Positions 1-7,971 of a stretch of DNA of 35,449 nucleotides are shown here, one piece after another. The stretch comes from Lachnospira sp. UBA4346. GTDB lineage: Bacteria > Bacillota > Clostridia > Lachnospirales > Lachnospiraceae. Both the position numbers and the translations under genes were made by a program. The stretch is from positions 1 to 35,449 of the forward strand of contig DGTC01000051.1 in the NCBI GenBank assembly GCA_002394205.1, given 5' to 3'. The first letter of the stretch is position 1; each line of letters opens with the position of its first letter. The notes below the pieces were generated by a model. That model worked only from the letters and a program-made list of their open reading frames with translations, was not told where the DNA came from and made no database searches.

Positions 1-754
1 AGTACTGGTAGAAATCGTATGGTGAAGTCTTCTTTGGATCAAGCCATACAGCACCTGACTGTGTCTTACCCATCTTCTTGCCTTCTGAGTTCAATAACAG
101 TGTAATTGTCATCGCACTTGCATCTTTACCGAGTTTACGACGAATCAGTTCCGTACCACCAAGCATGTTGCTCCACTGGTCATCTCCACCGAACTCTAAG
201 TTACATCCGTATTTCTGGTATAACATGTAGAAATCGTATGACTGCATAATCATGTAGTTAAATTCTAAGAATGTAAGACCTTTCTCCATTCTCTGCTTGT
301 AACATTCTGCACGAAGCATATTGTTCACTGAGAAGCATGGACCGACTTCTCTTAATAACTCAACATAATTTAAATTCAATAACCATTCTGCATTATCAAC
401 AAGTAATGCCTTACCATCTGAGAAATCGATGAATCTGCTCATCTGTTCCTTAAAACATGCTACATTGTGTTCAATCTGCTCTTTTGTAAGCATACCACGC
501 ATATCATTTCTACCAGATGGATCACCAATCATACCTGTACCACCACCAACTAAAGCGATAGGCTTATTTCCTGCCATCTGAAGACGCTTCATTAATAATA
601 ATGCCATAAAATGTCCTACGTGAAGACTATCTGCTGTCGGATCAAATCCGATGTAGAATGTAGCCTTTCCATTGTTAATTAAATCACGAATAACTTCTTC
701 GTCTGTTACCTGTGCAATCAGACCTCTTGCCTGTAATTCTTCATATAACTGCAT
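1..754 (-). CDS. tyrS: Tyrosyl-tRNA synthetase, N-terminal part (3' end outside window)
   Basis: The enzyme charges tRNA-Tyr with tyrosine in the cytoplasm. The translation starts MQLYEELQARGLIAQVTDEE and carries the class I signature HVGH within the stretch DSLHVGHFMALLLMKR, followed by GGGTGMIGDPSGR, QSYDFYMLYQ and the tyrosine-pocket stretch GGDDQWSNM. The KMSKS-like loop appears near the window edge as KKMGKT. About 251 residues are visible of a family length near 400-420, so the C-terminal anticodon-binding and S4-like parts lie beyond position 1. The ATG at 754 is preceded by an AGAGG-type ribosome site. The upstream region carries a T-box leader with a UAC specifier, which independently supports the tyrosine assignment. 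It appears to be a single-gene unit at this end. Confidence 0.96.
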   Translation of the reverse strand, partial: MQLYEELQARGLIAQVTDEEVIRDLINNGKATFYIGFDPTADSLHVGHFMALLLMKRLQMAGNKPIALVGGGTGMIGDPSGRNDMRGMLTKEQIEHNVACFKEQMSRFIDFSDGKALLVDNAEWLLNLNYVELLREVGPCFSVNNMLRAECYKQRMEKGLTFLEFNYMIMQSYDFYMLYQKYGCNLEFGGDDQWSNMLGGTELIRRKLGKDASAMTITLLLNSEGKKMGKTQSGAVWLDPKKTSPYDFYQY

Positions 755-790
755 CTGTTCTACCTCTTTCTTTTATTTTTTAATAAGAAT

Positions 791-869
791 GAATGTGCCT
801 TGGCATATTCTTGCGCTAAACGCGGTCGCAGAATGTGACATTTTCTATTTGCACGAGTACACATCCTGC
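791..869 (-). repeat. Structured, GC-richer segment between T-box terminator and tyrS start
   Basis: Within the 155-nt gap between terminator and start codon are two inverted repeats. One is GCAGAATGTG (828-837) against CACATCCTGC (860-869), pairing with one G-U. The other is GAATGTGCC against GGCATATTC (791-810), also with one G-U. A short CGCTAAACGCG-like stem lies between them. It is not needed for the T-box switch. It may be an inserted repeat element or an mRNA stability structure. No protein function is claimed for it. Confidence 0.4.
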
Positions 870-910
870 GAAGTATTTTTAATTTATAGAAACAAGATTC
901 CCTATAAATC

Positions 911-950
911 AAAAAATGAGAGCCTCCATCCAAAAGGACGAAAGCTCTCA
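911..950 (-). terminator. T-box-controlled intrinsic terminator before tyrS
   Basis: The minus strand has a stem TGAGAGC paired with GCTCTCA, extended by partly paired inner sequence, and followed by six T residues (911-916). It lies directly downstream of the T-box sequence, so it is the switchable terminator of the tyrS leader. Confidence 0.9.
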
Positions 951-1209
951 CTTCGTGTTACCACCTTTATTTATAAACAGCTCACACTGTCTACCTCACT
1001 AAGTACAATATAATACTTCTGCACGATAACGTGTGCAACTCCGTCACAATCTACTAGATAAGGAACTGTCTTATCATTCAATGTGCTGCTCCAGAATGTA
1101 TTCATTCATAAACCAAACCTACGCCTCTCACCAACCGGCAATTCTCTGTTGTTCGTGAACTTACAAACTACTTGTTTCCTTCAACGCTTTGTATATTCTT
1201 TTCTTGAAT
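911..1209 (-). promoter_or_regulatory. Tyrosine T-box riboswitch leader of tyrS
   Basis: On the minus strand the leader shows the conserved T-box sequence AAGGTGGTAACACGA (about 953-967) just before a terminator hairpin. Upstream are Stem I features, including an AGAGAATTGCCGGTTGGTGAG-like region near 1115-1145. The specifier region reads GAATACATTC, and the triplet UAC at 1100-1098 is a tyrosine codon, matching the downstream tyrS. Family knowledge: uncharged tRNA-Tyr pairs with the specifier and, through its NCCA end, with the T-box bulge, favouring antitermination. Confidence is high for the T-box and good for the specifier. Confidence 0.93.
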
Positions 1210-1215
1210 GTCCTA

Positions 1216-1244
1216 AGGATAACACACTTCAAAAAAGATTGCAA
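1216..1244 (-). promoter_or_regulatory. Sigma-A-type promoter of tyrS leader
   Basis: The -35 is TTGCAA (1244-1239) and the -10 is TATCCT (1221-1216), with a 17-bp spacer and a TGT extended -10. Transcription would start near 1209, right before the T-box Stem I. The same boxes and spacing recur before the FMN riboswitch at 22856-22884. Confidence 0.7.
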
Positions 1245-1285
1245 CTCTTATTTTCAAGATTATCCTATCTGTTTCTCTGTTTACA

Positions 1286-3187
1286 CTATAAATTTTTAAC
1301 AAATAATGTCCGAATTGCATTCAATACTGCAAGAATCATAACGCCAACATCCGCAAATACAGCAAGCCACATACCTGCAAGTCCCACCGCTACAAGAAGT
1401 AAGCATCCCACTTTAATGCCAATGGCAAAGAAAATATTCTGATATACGATACGAAGACATTTTCTCGAAATCTTAATTGCCTTCGCAATCTTCTTCGGAT
1501 CATCATCCATCAACACAATGTCTGCCGCTTCAATGGCAGCATCGGAGCCCATTGCTCCCATTGCAATTCCAATGTCTGCTCTGCGAAGTACCGGTGCATC
1601 ATTGATTCCATCACCCACAAATGCAACCTTCTGCTTCTCTGATGCATTCGCAAGGAGTTCTTCAACCTTTTCCACCTTATCCGACGGGAGCAGTTCTGAA
1701 TACACTTTAGAAATACCGAGTTCCTTTGCAACCTGATTAGCAACTTTTGTCGCATCTCCTGTGAGCATCACTGTGTCTTTTATGCCAATCTTTCGTAATC
1801 GTTCAATTGCTTCTTTAGAACTTGCTTTAATTACATCGGAAATGAGAATATGACCGACATATACATTATCTATTGCAATATGAATAATCGTACCGATTTC
1901 TTCCGAATCCTTATAAGATACGCCTTCACTCTTCATCAACTTATCATTACCAACTGCAATATGTTTTCCATCTACTGTAGCAACAACTCCATTTCCACCG
2001 ATTTCCTGAATGTCTGTCACACGACTTCTGTCAATCTGCTTGCCATAAGCACGTTGAATACTCTTGCTGATTGGATGTGAGCTTGCAGATTCTGCAAGTG
2101 CTGCATATTCAATCAATTCAGCCTCCGGCAATGTATTATGGTAGACACCCTGAACTTCAAAAACCCCCTGTGTTAATGTTCCGGTCTTGTCAAATACAAT
2201 CGTCTTTGTTTGCGAAAGTGCCTCCAAATAATTCGAACCCTTAACAAGAACACCTTCCTTGCTTGCACCACCGATACCGGCAAAAAAGCTCAACGGAATA
2301 CTAATAACAAGTGCACACGGACAACTTGCTACGAGGAATGTCAACGCTCTATACACCCACATTCCCCATGCAGGTGCCATTCCAAGTACAAGTCTGCATA
2401 ATGGTGGTAAAACAGCCAATGCAATCGCAGCATATACAACTGCAGGCGTGTATACACGGGCAAATTTCGTAATAAAATCTTCTGATTTAGACTTTCTTGA
2501 GCTTGCATTTTCAACCAAATCGAGAATCTTAGAAACGGTTGAATCCCAGAATTCCTTCGTCGTCTGAATCTTTAGAACCCCCGTTTCATTGATACATCCA
2601 CTGATAATCTCATCACCTGTATGTACCGTTCTTGGAACGCTCTCTCCAGTCAGTGCTGCAGTATTCAGTGTCGAGCTTCCTTCCACAACGACACCATCTA
2701 ATGGAACTTTTTCCCCCGGCTGTACAACGATAATACTGCCAATTTCAACCTCATCCGGATCAACCTTTTCTATATTACCGTCTCGTTCAATGTTTGCATA
2801 ATCCGGTCTAATATCCATCAGCTCACTAATATTCTTACGGCTCTTGCCAACTGCATAACTCTGAAACCATTCGCCCACCTGATAGAATAACATAACTGCA
2901 ATCGCTTCGACATAATCTCCACTGCCGGAATACAATGCCAGTGCAATTGCTCCAACGGTAGCAACTGCCATAAGAAAACATTCATCAAACATCTGATGAT
3001 TTTTAATGCGTTTAAACGCCTTCATTAATACATCATATCCGATGATTGCATATGGTATACAATACAACACAAAACGTACAATTCCATTCTGTGGAAGAAT
3101 CTCCATTTTCCCAAGAATCGTAAGTATTCCCAATAATGCAGCAGATACCAGAATTCGTATGAGCATTTTTTTCTGCTTCTTATTCAT
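1286..3187 (-). CDS. P1B-type heavy-metal efflux ATPase (Zn/Cd/Pb class), without N-terminal HMA domain
   Basis: This membrane pump exports divalent soft metals using ATP. Residue numbers here count from the upstream ATG at 3199. Visible motifs are the actuator TGES (about 184-187), metal-binding CPC in a membrane helix (293-295), the phosphorylation site DKTGTLT (about 337-343), an SSHP motif typical of P1B pumps and the hinge GDGINDAP. The last helices carry a Lys (AIGIKVG) and an Asp (FADVGVM), as in ZntA/CadA-type Zn/Cd/Pb pumps. No HMA domain precedes the first helix; that module is a separate gene at 3344-3562. Start choice: the ATG at 3187 has GAGG six bases upstream; the in-frame ATG at 3199 has AAGGAGG 13 bases away, which is rather far. 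Metal specificity is inferred. Confidence 0.92.
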   Translation of the reverse strand: MNKKQKKMLIRILVSAALLGILTILGKMEILPQNGIVRFVLYCIPYAIIGYDVLMKAFKRIKNHQMFDECFLMAVATVGAIALALYSGSGDYVEAIAVMLFYQVGEWFQSYAVGKSRKNISELMDIRPDYANIERDGNIEKVDPDEVEIGSIIVVQPGEKVPLDGVVVEGSSTLNTAALTGESVPRTVHTGDEIISGCINETGVLKIQTTKEFWDSTVSKILDLVENASSRKSKSEDFITKFARVYTPAVVYAAIALAVLPPLCRLVLGMAPAWGMWVYRALTFLVASCPCALVISIPLSFFAGIGGASKEGVLVKGSNYLEALSQTKTIVFDKTGTLTQGVFEVQGVYHNTLPEAELIEYAALAESASSHPISKSIQRAYGKQIDRSRVTDIQEIGGNGVVATVDGKHIAVGNDKLMKSEGVSYKDSEEIGTIIHIAIDNVYVGHILISDVIKASSKEAIERLRKIGIKDTVMLTGDATKVANQVAKELGISKVYSELLPSDKVEKVEELLANASEKQKVAFVGDGINDAPVLRRADIGIAMGAMGSDAAIEAADIVLMDDDPKKIAKAIKISRKCLRIVYQNIFFAIGIKVGCLLLVAVGLAGMWLAVFADVGVMILAVLNAIRTLFVKNL

Positions 3188-3286
3188 AAATGTCCTCATA
3201 TAATCCCTTGAACCTCCTTGGAGATTTTGGGATTATTCTCCTTTCTCAATTTGATACCGTAACAATCAACATTGTGCTAATTAATG

Positions 3287-3326
3287 TAAAAACCGGATGC
3301 CATAATATTTCTTATAACATCCGGTC
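3287..3326 (-). terminator. Intrinsic terminator between the HMA protein and the ATPase
   Basis: The minus strand has ACCGGATG (3325-3318) paired with CATCCGGT (3299-3292) and then a short T run. It sits after the HMA gene stop and before the ATPase start. If it terminates partially, it would make the small metal-binding protein more abundant than the pump. Confidence 0.75.
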
Positions 3327-3343
3327 TAGGTGTATCCTATCTC

Positions 3344-3562
3344 TTAGAGATAAATTTCAAACTCATCTTCAATCTTCTTGCAGTTTGCACGAACCTCTTC
3401 CATAACTGCCTTTGGATTCTGACCTTCTTCAAACTCTACATTCATCTTCAATGCCATAAAGTTGACAACTGCATCCTTAACCCCTGGTGTCTTCTTTGCT
3501 GCAACTTCCATCTTATCTGCACATGCTGCACAATCCACCTCAATCTTATAACTCTTCTTCAT
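3344..3562 (-). CDS. Stand-alone HMA (heavy-metal-associated) domain protein
   Basis: This 72-residue protein is a ferredoxin-like metal-binding domain. The metal site is the DCAAC motif with Cys11 and Cys14, resembling the CxxC loop in the HMA domains of CadA/ZntA. The rest (TPGVKDAVVNF, then a beta strand and a helix) fits one complete HMA fold with no membrane segment. It lies 5' of, and in the same direction as, a P1B ATPase that lacks such a domain, so it probably acts as a metal chaperone or detached regulatory domain. A palindrome lies just upstream and a terminator just downstream. Ribosome site GGAGGAG precedes the ATG. Copper chaperone CopZ is an alternative, but the partner's Zn/Cd-type motifs argue against it. 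Confidence 0.85.
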   Translation of the reverse strand: MKKSYKIEVDCAACADKMEVAAKKTPGVKDAVVNFMALKMNVEFEEGQNPKAVMEEVRANCKKIEDEFEIYL

Positions 3563-3595
3563 AAGAACTCCTCCATATATCTTTAAATAATTTTG

Positions 3596-3631
3596 ATATT
3601 ATCAATTAATCATATGTTTAATTGATAATAT
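3596..3631. promoter_or_regulatory. 36-bp palindrome, candidate operator of the metal-efflux unit
   Basis: The arms ATATTATCAATTAA (3596-3609) and TTAATTGATAATAT (3618-3631) are perfect inverted repeats. The central 8 bp are T-CATATG-T, so only one symmetric pair fails to match. The site is about 35 bp upstream of the HMA start and overlaps the likely promoter. AT-rich long inverted repeats of this type are typical of ArsR/SmtB- or Fur-type operators, but the cognate regulator is not in the window and no class is assigned. Confidence 0.6.
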
Positions 3632-3687
3632 TAATATATGACATTTATAAAGATTCGTCAATGGATTTGTTGAGAAAATTTATCTTC

Positions 3688-4959
3688 TTACTCTAATCCA
3701 TGCCATTCTCCCAACTGCATATCTTTCTTTTCTAAATATGCATTCATCATCTTCTTTTTTCCTGTTTTCTCTGATGTTAAACTCATCAATGCAAATAAAT
3801 ACTCGTCATCTCCAAATAAACTATATGAGAACTCACCAAGTGGAATCTGACAGATTACATTTCCTTTGGTATCTAACACAATATCCTTAAACTCTGCACC
3901 ATTTCTCGACATTGCACACCAATAATCAGTCCCCAAATAGATATAATTTCCATCATAAGATACTTCTGACAATGCACAATTTTCATCTGTTGCATATATT
4001 TTTTCACTCTGCTGTGTCTGTACATCATATACATACAAACCTTCTTTGTATACAAAATAATATATCTTCTCATTCTGCTCATCAATTGCATATCCAGTAA
4101 TTGCCGCATCTATAATTTTGCCCACTTTGCCTGTCTTATGTTCATATCCGTACAAACCTTGATATTGTAATAAAGACTGTTTTTTTCCATCTTCATTTTT
4201 TTGAATGTCATAATTCTGTGTTGTAAAATACAATCGATCGCCATAATTTTTCACATTATTTACCGCTCCACTCACTACATTCCATTCTACAATTGTTGTA
4301 TGTTCTTTTCCATCCAGTGAAAAACGTTGAATTGTCTCTGTATGTTCTTCTTTACTGCCTACATTGCCTGCACTGTTATATACATACACATATTGATTAT
4401 AAAATGCTAATTTTACATCTGTGGAACCGTCATAATCGCATACTTGCACTATTGTTTTTCTCTCACTTCCATCCAACGAAATCTCAGCTAAATTTCCTTT
4501 GCTTGTTATCATGTAAATCTTTCCGTTATACACATATAACTGTTTATTCGCTGCAAAATATTCTTCATCATCATCACGTCGTTGCCTATCATATTTACTT
4601 TTTTCACCTAAATATGCATTGCAATCAATATTATCATGATTGCAATCGGCTTTGGCACATACTTTAATCGATTCTTTATCGTTTTTATCAAAATACATTA
4701 AAAACCCATCATCAGAAATATAATAATAACCATAATCGGATGCAGCCACTGTATGGATGCGGTCGCTCCAATATGCCTGATATATCTCCCCATTTCCCTT
4801 AACAGAATCAATCTGTAGGGGTTGTTCTAACGCATCATTGTTTGCAGCATCATATGTTTTTAAGCCTTCAGCTTGTTGTTTACTGCCACATCCTGCTGCC
4901 ATAGATAGCGTTATAATGCCAAATGTTATCCCCATGATTCTTTTCCATATTTTTTTCAT
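3688..4959 (-). CDS. Surface lipoprotein with repeated beta-propeller-like segments, unknown function
   Basis: The 423-residue product begins with a basic N-terminus, a hydrophobic stretch and a lipobox (SMAAGC), so it is predicted to be lipid-anchored on the outer face of the membrane. The mature part contains recurrent aromatic-rich beta segments (YYYISDDGFLMYFDK, LYVYNGKIYMIT, YVYVYNSAG, LYFTTQNYD, YYFVYKEGLYVYD, YIYLGTDYW). This pattern resembles the DUF5050-type or TolB-like propellers of clostridial lipoproteins. A Cys pair occurs in the segment CAKADCNHDNIDC. It follows the 4997-5782 lipoprotein by 37 bases, so the two form an operon. The operon lies behind a LytTR-like direct repeat. 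Function is not known; an extracytoplasmic sensor or binding partner of the neighbouring ABC system is only a guess. Confidence 0.8.
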   Translation of the reverse strand: MKKIWKRIMGITFGIITLSMAAGCGSKQQAEGLKTYDAANNDALEQPLQIDSVKGNGEIYQAYWSDRIHTVAASDYGYYYISDDGFLMYFDKNDKESIKVCAKADCNHDNIDCNAYLGEKSKYDRQRRDDDEEYFAANKQLYVYNGKIYMITSKGNLAEISLDGSERKTIVQVCDYDGSTDVKLAFYNQYVYVYNSAGNVGSKEEHTETIQRFSLDGKEHTTIVEWNVVSGAVNNVKNYGDRLYFTTQNYDIQKNEDGKKQSLLQYQGLYGYEHKTGKVGKIIDAAITGYAIDEQNEKIYYFVYKEGLYVYDVQTQQSEKIYATDENCALSEVSYDGNYIYLGTDYWCAMSRNGAEFKDIVLDTKGNVICQIPLGEFSYSLFGDDEYLFALMSLTSEKTGKKKMMNAYLEKKDMQLGEWHGLE

Positions 4960-4996
4960 AGTCCCATCCTTTCTCGCTCTGCCTTACCAATACGAT

Positions 4997-5782
4997 TTAT
5001 TTCTTTTTGTGTGATTCCGAACTTGTACTATACGCTTCAAGGGTGAATTTCTGAAAATCCTCATCTGGCGTTATCTTAAAATATTTTCCTCTCTTATATG
5101 ATTCTCCATTTTCATAAGTAAAAGATACATCTACCTTTAAACACCCGGATTCTATTGCCTTCTTTAACTGTTCCTCTTCTATTTGCTGTGTCTGTCTTCC
5201 ATTGCGACTCTGATCATCTGTTAAATCAAACTCTAATACATAATCAATAACAATGTCTTTTTGATTATCTAATGTATATGTTATTTCTTTATTTTTGTAA
5301 GAATGTCCTTCATGATTATACGTATCCCCCGCAAGAGAGATTAAACCGGTTGTATTGTATAAATACATCTGAAACCCCTCTATGGTCTTGGCTGTTTTCT
5401 CATCTTCCGTTGAATCATTTCCTCTATTTTTCATTGTAAGCCATTCTACAAATTCTGTTTCTTGTGTAATTGGCGAAAATCGTAAGCTACGTACAATATA
5501 ATAAGCCCCTTTTTCCGCATCTTTATAAAAATATGACTCCTTATCCTCTAGCAAATTTATAGGAATCTGATAGTCAATCAAAGAAGCACCTTTCATTGAA
5601 AATTCACTATATTCAATATTATGTGTGCGGTACTGATACTGCGTGCGTTCACCTCCTAACTTTAACTCTGTTGGCTGGTAACCTGATGAATTCACTTCTT
5701 TTTTATTTCCGCATGCACACATCACAAATACAGTTGTCATACATAACATCCATGCAATTCGTTTTAATCTTTTCTTTTTCAT
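4997..5782 (-). CDS. Small lipoprotein of unknown function
   Basis: The 261-residue product has a Lys/Arg-rich start, a hydrophobic stretch and a lipobox ending VMCAC, predicting a lipid-anchored extracellular protein. The mature chain is hydrophilic with alternating beta-type stretches and no domain I recognise. It is the first gene of a two-gene operon with the propeller-like lipoprotein that starts 37 bases downstream. A strong ribosome site (GGAGGAAG) precedes the ATG. Upstream lie an inverted repeat and a pair of LytTR/VirR-like direct repeats, suggesting control by a response regulator such as the one encoded next door. Confidence 0.8.
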   Translation of the reverse strand: MKKKRLKRIAWMLCMTTVFVMCACGNKKEVNSSGYQPTELKLGGERTQYQYRTHNIEYSEFSMKGASLIDYQIPINLLEDKESYFYKDAEKGAYYIVRSLRFSPITQETEFVEWLTMKNRGNDSTEDEKTAKTIEGFQMYLYNTTGLISLAGDTYNHEGHSYKNKEITYTLDNQKDIVIDYVLEFDLTDDQSRNGRQTQQIEEEQLKKAIESGCLKVDVSFTYENGESYKRGKYFKITPDEDFQKFTLEAYSTSSESHKKK

Positions 5783-5812
5783 AACTTCCTCCTTTTTCCA
5801 TTATTAACAATT

Positions 5813-5860
5813 AAAAATGCTATTCTAAAAACAAATACTTCACTGTTTTTAGAATAGCAT
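5813..5860 (-). terminator. Perfect 16-bp inverted repeat, terminator of the response-regulator gene
   Basis: ATGCTATTCTAAAAAC (5860-5845) pairs perfectly with GTTTTTAGAATAGCAT (5832-5817), followed by a T run on the minus strand. It lies between the regulator gene and the lipoprotein operon. Its upstream arm also contains TATTCT (5856-5851), a possible -10 box for the lipoprotein operon; see the findings. Confidence 0.65.
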
Positions 5861-5887
5861 ATTTTCTCAATCCTATGTCGATTTTTG

Positions 5888-5919
5888 CAGAATTGGTCAT
5901 TTCTATGACAGAATTGGTC
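5888..5919 (-). promoter_or_regulatory. LytTR/VirR-like direct-repeat operator before the lipoprotein operon
   Basis: In plus-strand writing CAGAATTGGTC occurs at 5888-5898 and again at 5909-5919, an exact 21-bp period. Read on the minus strand it is GACCAATTCTG twice, similar to the CCCAGTTNTNCAC boxes of VirR. LytTR regulators bind direct repeats one turn-pair apart. A weak TCGACA (5881-5876) and TATTCT (5856-5851) follow toward the lipoprotein genes with a 19-bp spacer, a poor promoter of the kind that would need activation. Confidence 0.6.
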
Positions 5920-5989
5920 GTTTTAAAATATAATATTTCATTTTATTTGTCATTATTTAACAACAATATATAAAATATTACTGTCATCA

Positions 5990-6714
5990 TCATAAACAAC
6001 GTCCCCAAAAGACAAGCAACGACTCTTTTACATCTTTCATTCTACGTCTGCTAACAATCAAATGCGTATCATCCGACATTGTAATTTCATCATTTGAAAA
6101 GGCTTTAATATAACGCGAATTCACAATACAGCCACTATGAATTTGTAAAAATGCTTATCTATATCAATCTGTTCCTTAATTTCTTTTAGATGTTTGTTTA
6201 CTGTATACTTATATCCATTCTTCATATAAATTTTTACTTTTCGTCCTAAAGTTTCACAATACAAAATATCTTCTGGTGCAATCCACATCTTTCCATTTTC
6301 TGTTTTTATATGTATACGCATACAATTTTGCATATGAATATTTCCAATTGCTGCGATAAGTGCCGGTTCTAATTCCCGATTAATTGTGCTTTTTCTTACA
6401 AAACGAAATGGCTGATATTTAATTGATTCAAATACATATTGTTCCTGTGCAGACACAAAAATAATCAAAATTGAAATATTCCTTTCCCGGATTGCTTTCG
6501 CAACTTGAATACCTGAAAGTCCAGGCATATTTATATCCAATAATAATATATCCATAACATTCTCATCTTTTATTAAAGTTCTGATAACCTCTTTTCCATC
6601 CCCGTATAAATATGTTTCAATTGTTTCGTTTAACTTTTCAAAAATTGTCAATACCTGTTTCTGTATATGTAATTGACATTCTTTCTCGTCATCACAAATT
6701 GCTACTCTTATCAT
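5990..6714 (-). pseudogene. LytTR-family response regulator, frameshifted in the DNA-binding domain
   Basis: The N-terminus (MIRVAICDDE, LLLDINMPG with phospho-acceptor Asp, then FVSAQ and FRFVRKS) is a complete receiver domain. A LytTR DNA-binding domain follows (IAPEDILYCETLGRKVKIY). The reading frame then ends early after HFYKFIVAVL. One extra T in the run at 6147-6151 restores the expected family C-terminus FLQIHSGCIVNSRYIKAFSN, which continues to a stop at 5990. The tail completes the LytTR fold, so the gene is either inactivated, switchable at a homopolymer, or affected by a one-base sequence error. The start at 6714 fits a ribosome site GAGGGG and a promoter only 41 bases upstream. No histidine kinase gene is adjacent. 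The coordinates span the whole frameshifted gene. Confidence 0.85.
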
Positions 6715-6754
6715 ATTCAGTTGTCCCCTCATTTCTGTATATGTTATTTCGCTA

Positions 6755-6783
6755 ATTATACCACAAATATTTAATATATTCAA
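6755..6783 (-). promoter_or_regulatory. Promoter of the LytTR regulator gene
   Basis: TTGAAT (6783-6778), a 17-bp spacer and TATAAT (6760-6755) with a TGG extended -10. Predicted transcription starts near 6748, about 34 bases before the ATG at 6714. This excludes a longer coding start further upstream. Confidence 0.7.
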
Positions 6784-6926
6784 ATTATTTATCAAAAATA
6801 TACAACATATCCTATATAATTCCAACTTTTTTATATATATTGATTCAGAAGTCAAAAGATGCGTTTTATGTTCCAATGTGTCAAATTGTGCATATAATAT
6901 CCTGTATCTTTTTTATTTTATCATGT

Positions 6927-7001
6927 AAAATACCACTTTCATATACTAATAATATGTTTGCTTCATTTAAACAACACACATTATATGATACAAAAGTGGC
7001 A
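6927..7001 (-). terminator. Terminator-like hairpin after the ABC transporter operon
   Basis: On the minus strand TGCCACTTTTGTAT pairs over 14 positions with GTATATGAAAGTGGTA, using G-U pairs, and TTTTA follows. The G-U pairs would be A-C mismatches on the other strand, so the structure belongs to minus-strand RNA. It starts about 26 bases after the ATPase stop. The rest of the 6715-7026 gap is AT-rich and holds the regulator promoter. Confidence 0.5.
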
Positions 7002-7026
7002 TCATTCCAATATTTAATATGTAATT

Positions 7027-7941
7027 TTAATTTTCAAAATAATAAAGATATACATCTTCTAAATCAATATTATTATCTATCACCGTCGCTTCTTCCGGTA
7101 ACGAATCTCCAACCAGCCGCAACACCAAGCCGTCTTTTCGCTGTCGAATATTACCTACATGATATTGCTCCTGCATCTTTCCAACATCATCAAGCGTACA
7201 TCTTAGTTCTCCTACTTTGCCCTGTAGCTGCTCAATGAGCTGAACCGGAGTTCCTGATGCAATAATTTTACCACTCCTTAATAGCAATACACAATCCGCA
7301 ATACATTCAATATCACTAACAACATGTGTAGCAAACAAAATAATTTTATCTTTTGAAAGCTCTGCAATATAATTACGAATTCCAATTCTTTCCTTCGGAT
7401 CAAGTCCTGCTGTTGGTTCATCTAAAATAAGAATTTTCGGATTTCCAAGAAGTGCCTGTGCAAGCAATACTCTTTGTTTCATTCCTCCGGAAAAACCACC
7501 AATCTTCTTATACGCTACCGATGTCAAATTCACAACTTCAAGAAGTTCGTCAATCTGCTGCACAACTGTTTTTTTCGTACCATTCGGCAATTTTATATTT
7601 TTAATTCCTTTCACATCTGCCATATATCTTAAAAATGCCTTTGGTGAAAAATCATCATAAAATCCCTGTTGCTGCGGCATATATCCCACAACTGCCCGAA
7701 ATTTTTTTGCCAATTTTAAAATATCCGTTGGTTTATCACAAATATGCTCATCACTATAAAATATATGTCCACCATCACTATCTCTTGCTACATTGTCTGT
7801 TATTAAATTAATCATGGTACTTTTTCCGGCACCATTTGCACCTAATATTCCATAAATACCCGGTTGAAACCGATACGAAATCCCCTTTAATGCCTGAACG
7901 GTACCATACGTTTTCTTCAAGTCTTTCAACTCTAATTCCAT
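7027..7941 (-). CDS. ABC transporter ATP-binding protein
   Basis: This cytoplasmic ATPase powers the membrane protein encoded just upstream. The 304-residue chain shows Walker A GANGAGKST (about 34-42), a Q-loop in the segment VGYMPQQQG, signature FSGGMKQRVLLAQ, Walker B ILILDEPTAGLD and the switch His in LFATHVVSD. The C-terminal region after the nucleotide-binding domain (about 75 residues) is typical of ATPases paired with ABC-2-type permeases. The ATG at 7941 has AAAGGAAG at good spacing; a TTG two codons earlier is too close to that site. It follows the permease by 30 bases and is probably co-transcribed. The substrate is unknown; export or membrane-stress roles are common for such pairs. 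Confidence 0.92.
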   Translation of the reverse strand: MELELKDLKKTYGTVQALKGISYRFQPGIYGILGANGAGKSTMINLITDNVARDSDGGHIFYSDEHICDKPTDILKLAKKFRAVVGYMPQQQGFYDDFSPKAFLRYMADVKGIKNIKLPNGTKKTVVQQIDELLEVVNLTSVAYKKIGGFSGGMKQRVLLAQALLGNPKILILDEPTAGLDPKERIGIRNYIAELSKDKIILFATHVVSDIECIADCVLLLRSGKIIASGTPVQLIEQLQGKVGELRCTLDDVGKMQEQYHVGNIRQRKDGLVLRLVGDSLPEEATVIDNNIDLEDVYLYYFEN

Positions 7942-7971
7942 ATGCAATCTTCCTTTCTGTTATTAAATGTT

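Noticed and set aside
672..1442. Plus-strand open frames across the tyrS leader and ATPase end
   Set aside because: They run through the T-box and the 3' end of the ATPase gene on the opposite strand and have no family motifs or ribosome sites.
6715..6876. A longer start for the LytTR regulator
   Set aside because: The upstream stretch is AT-rich non-family sequence and lies across a clear promoter (6755-6783); the receiver domain starts at MIRVAICDDE.
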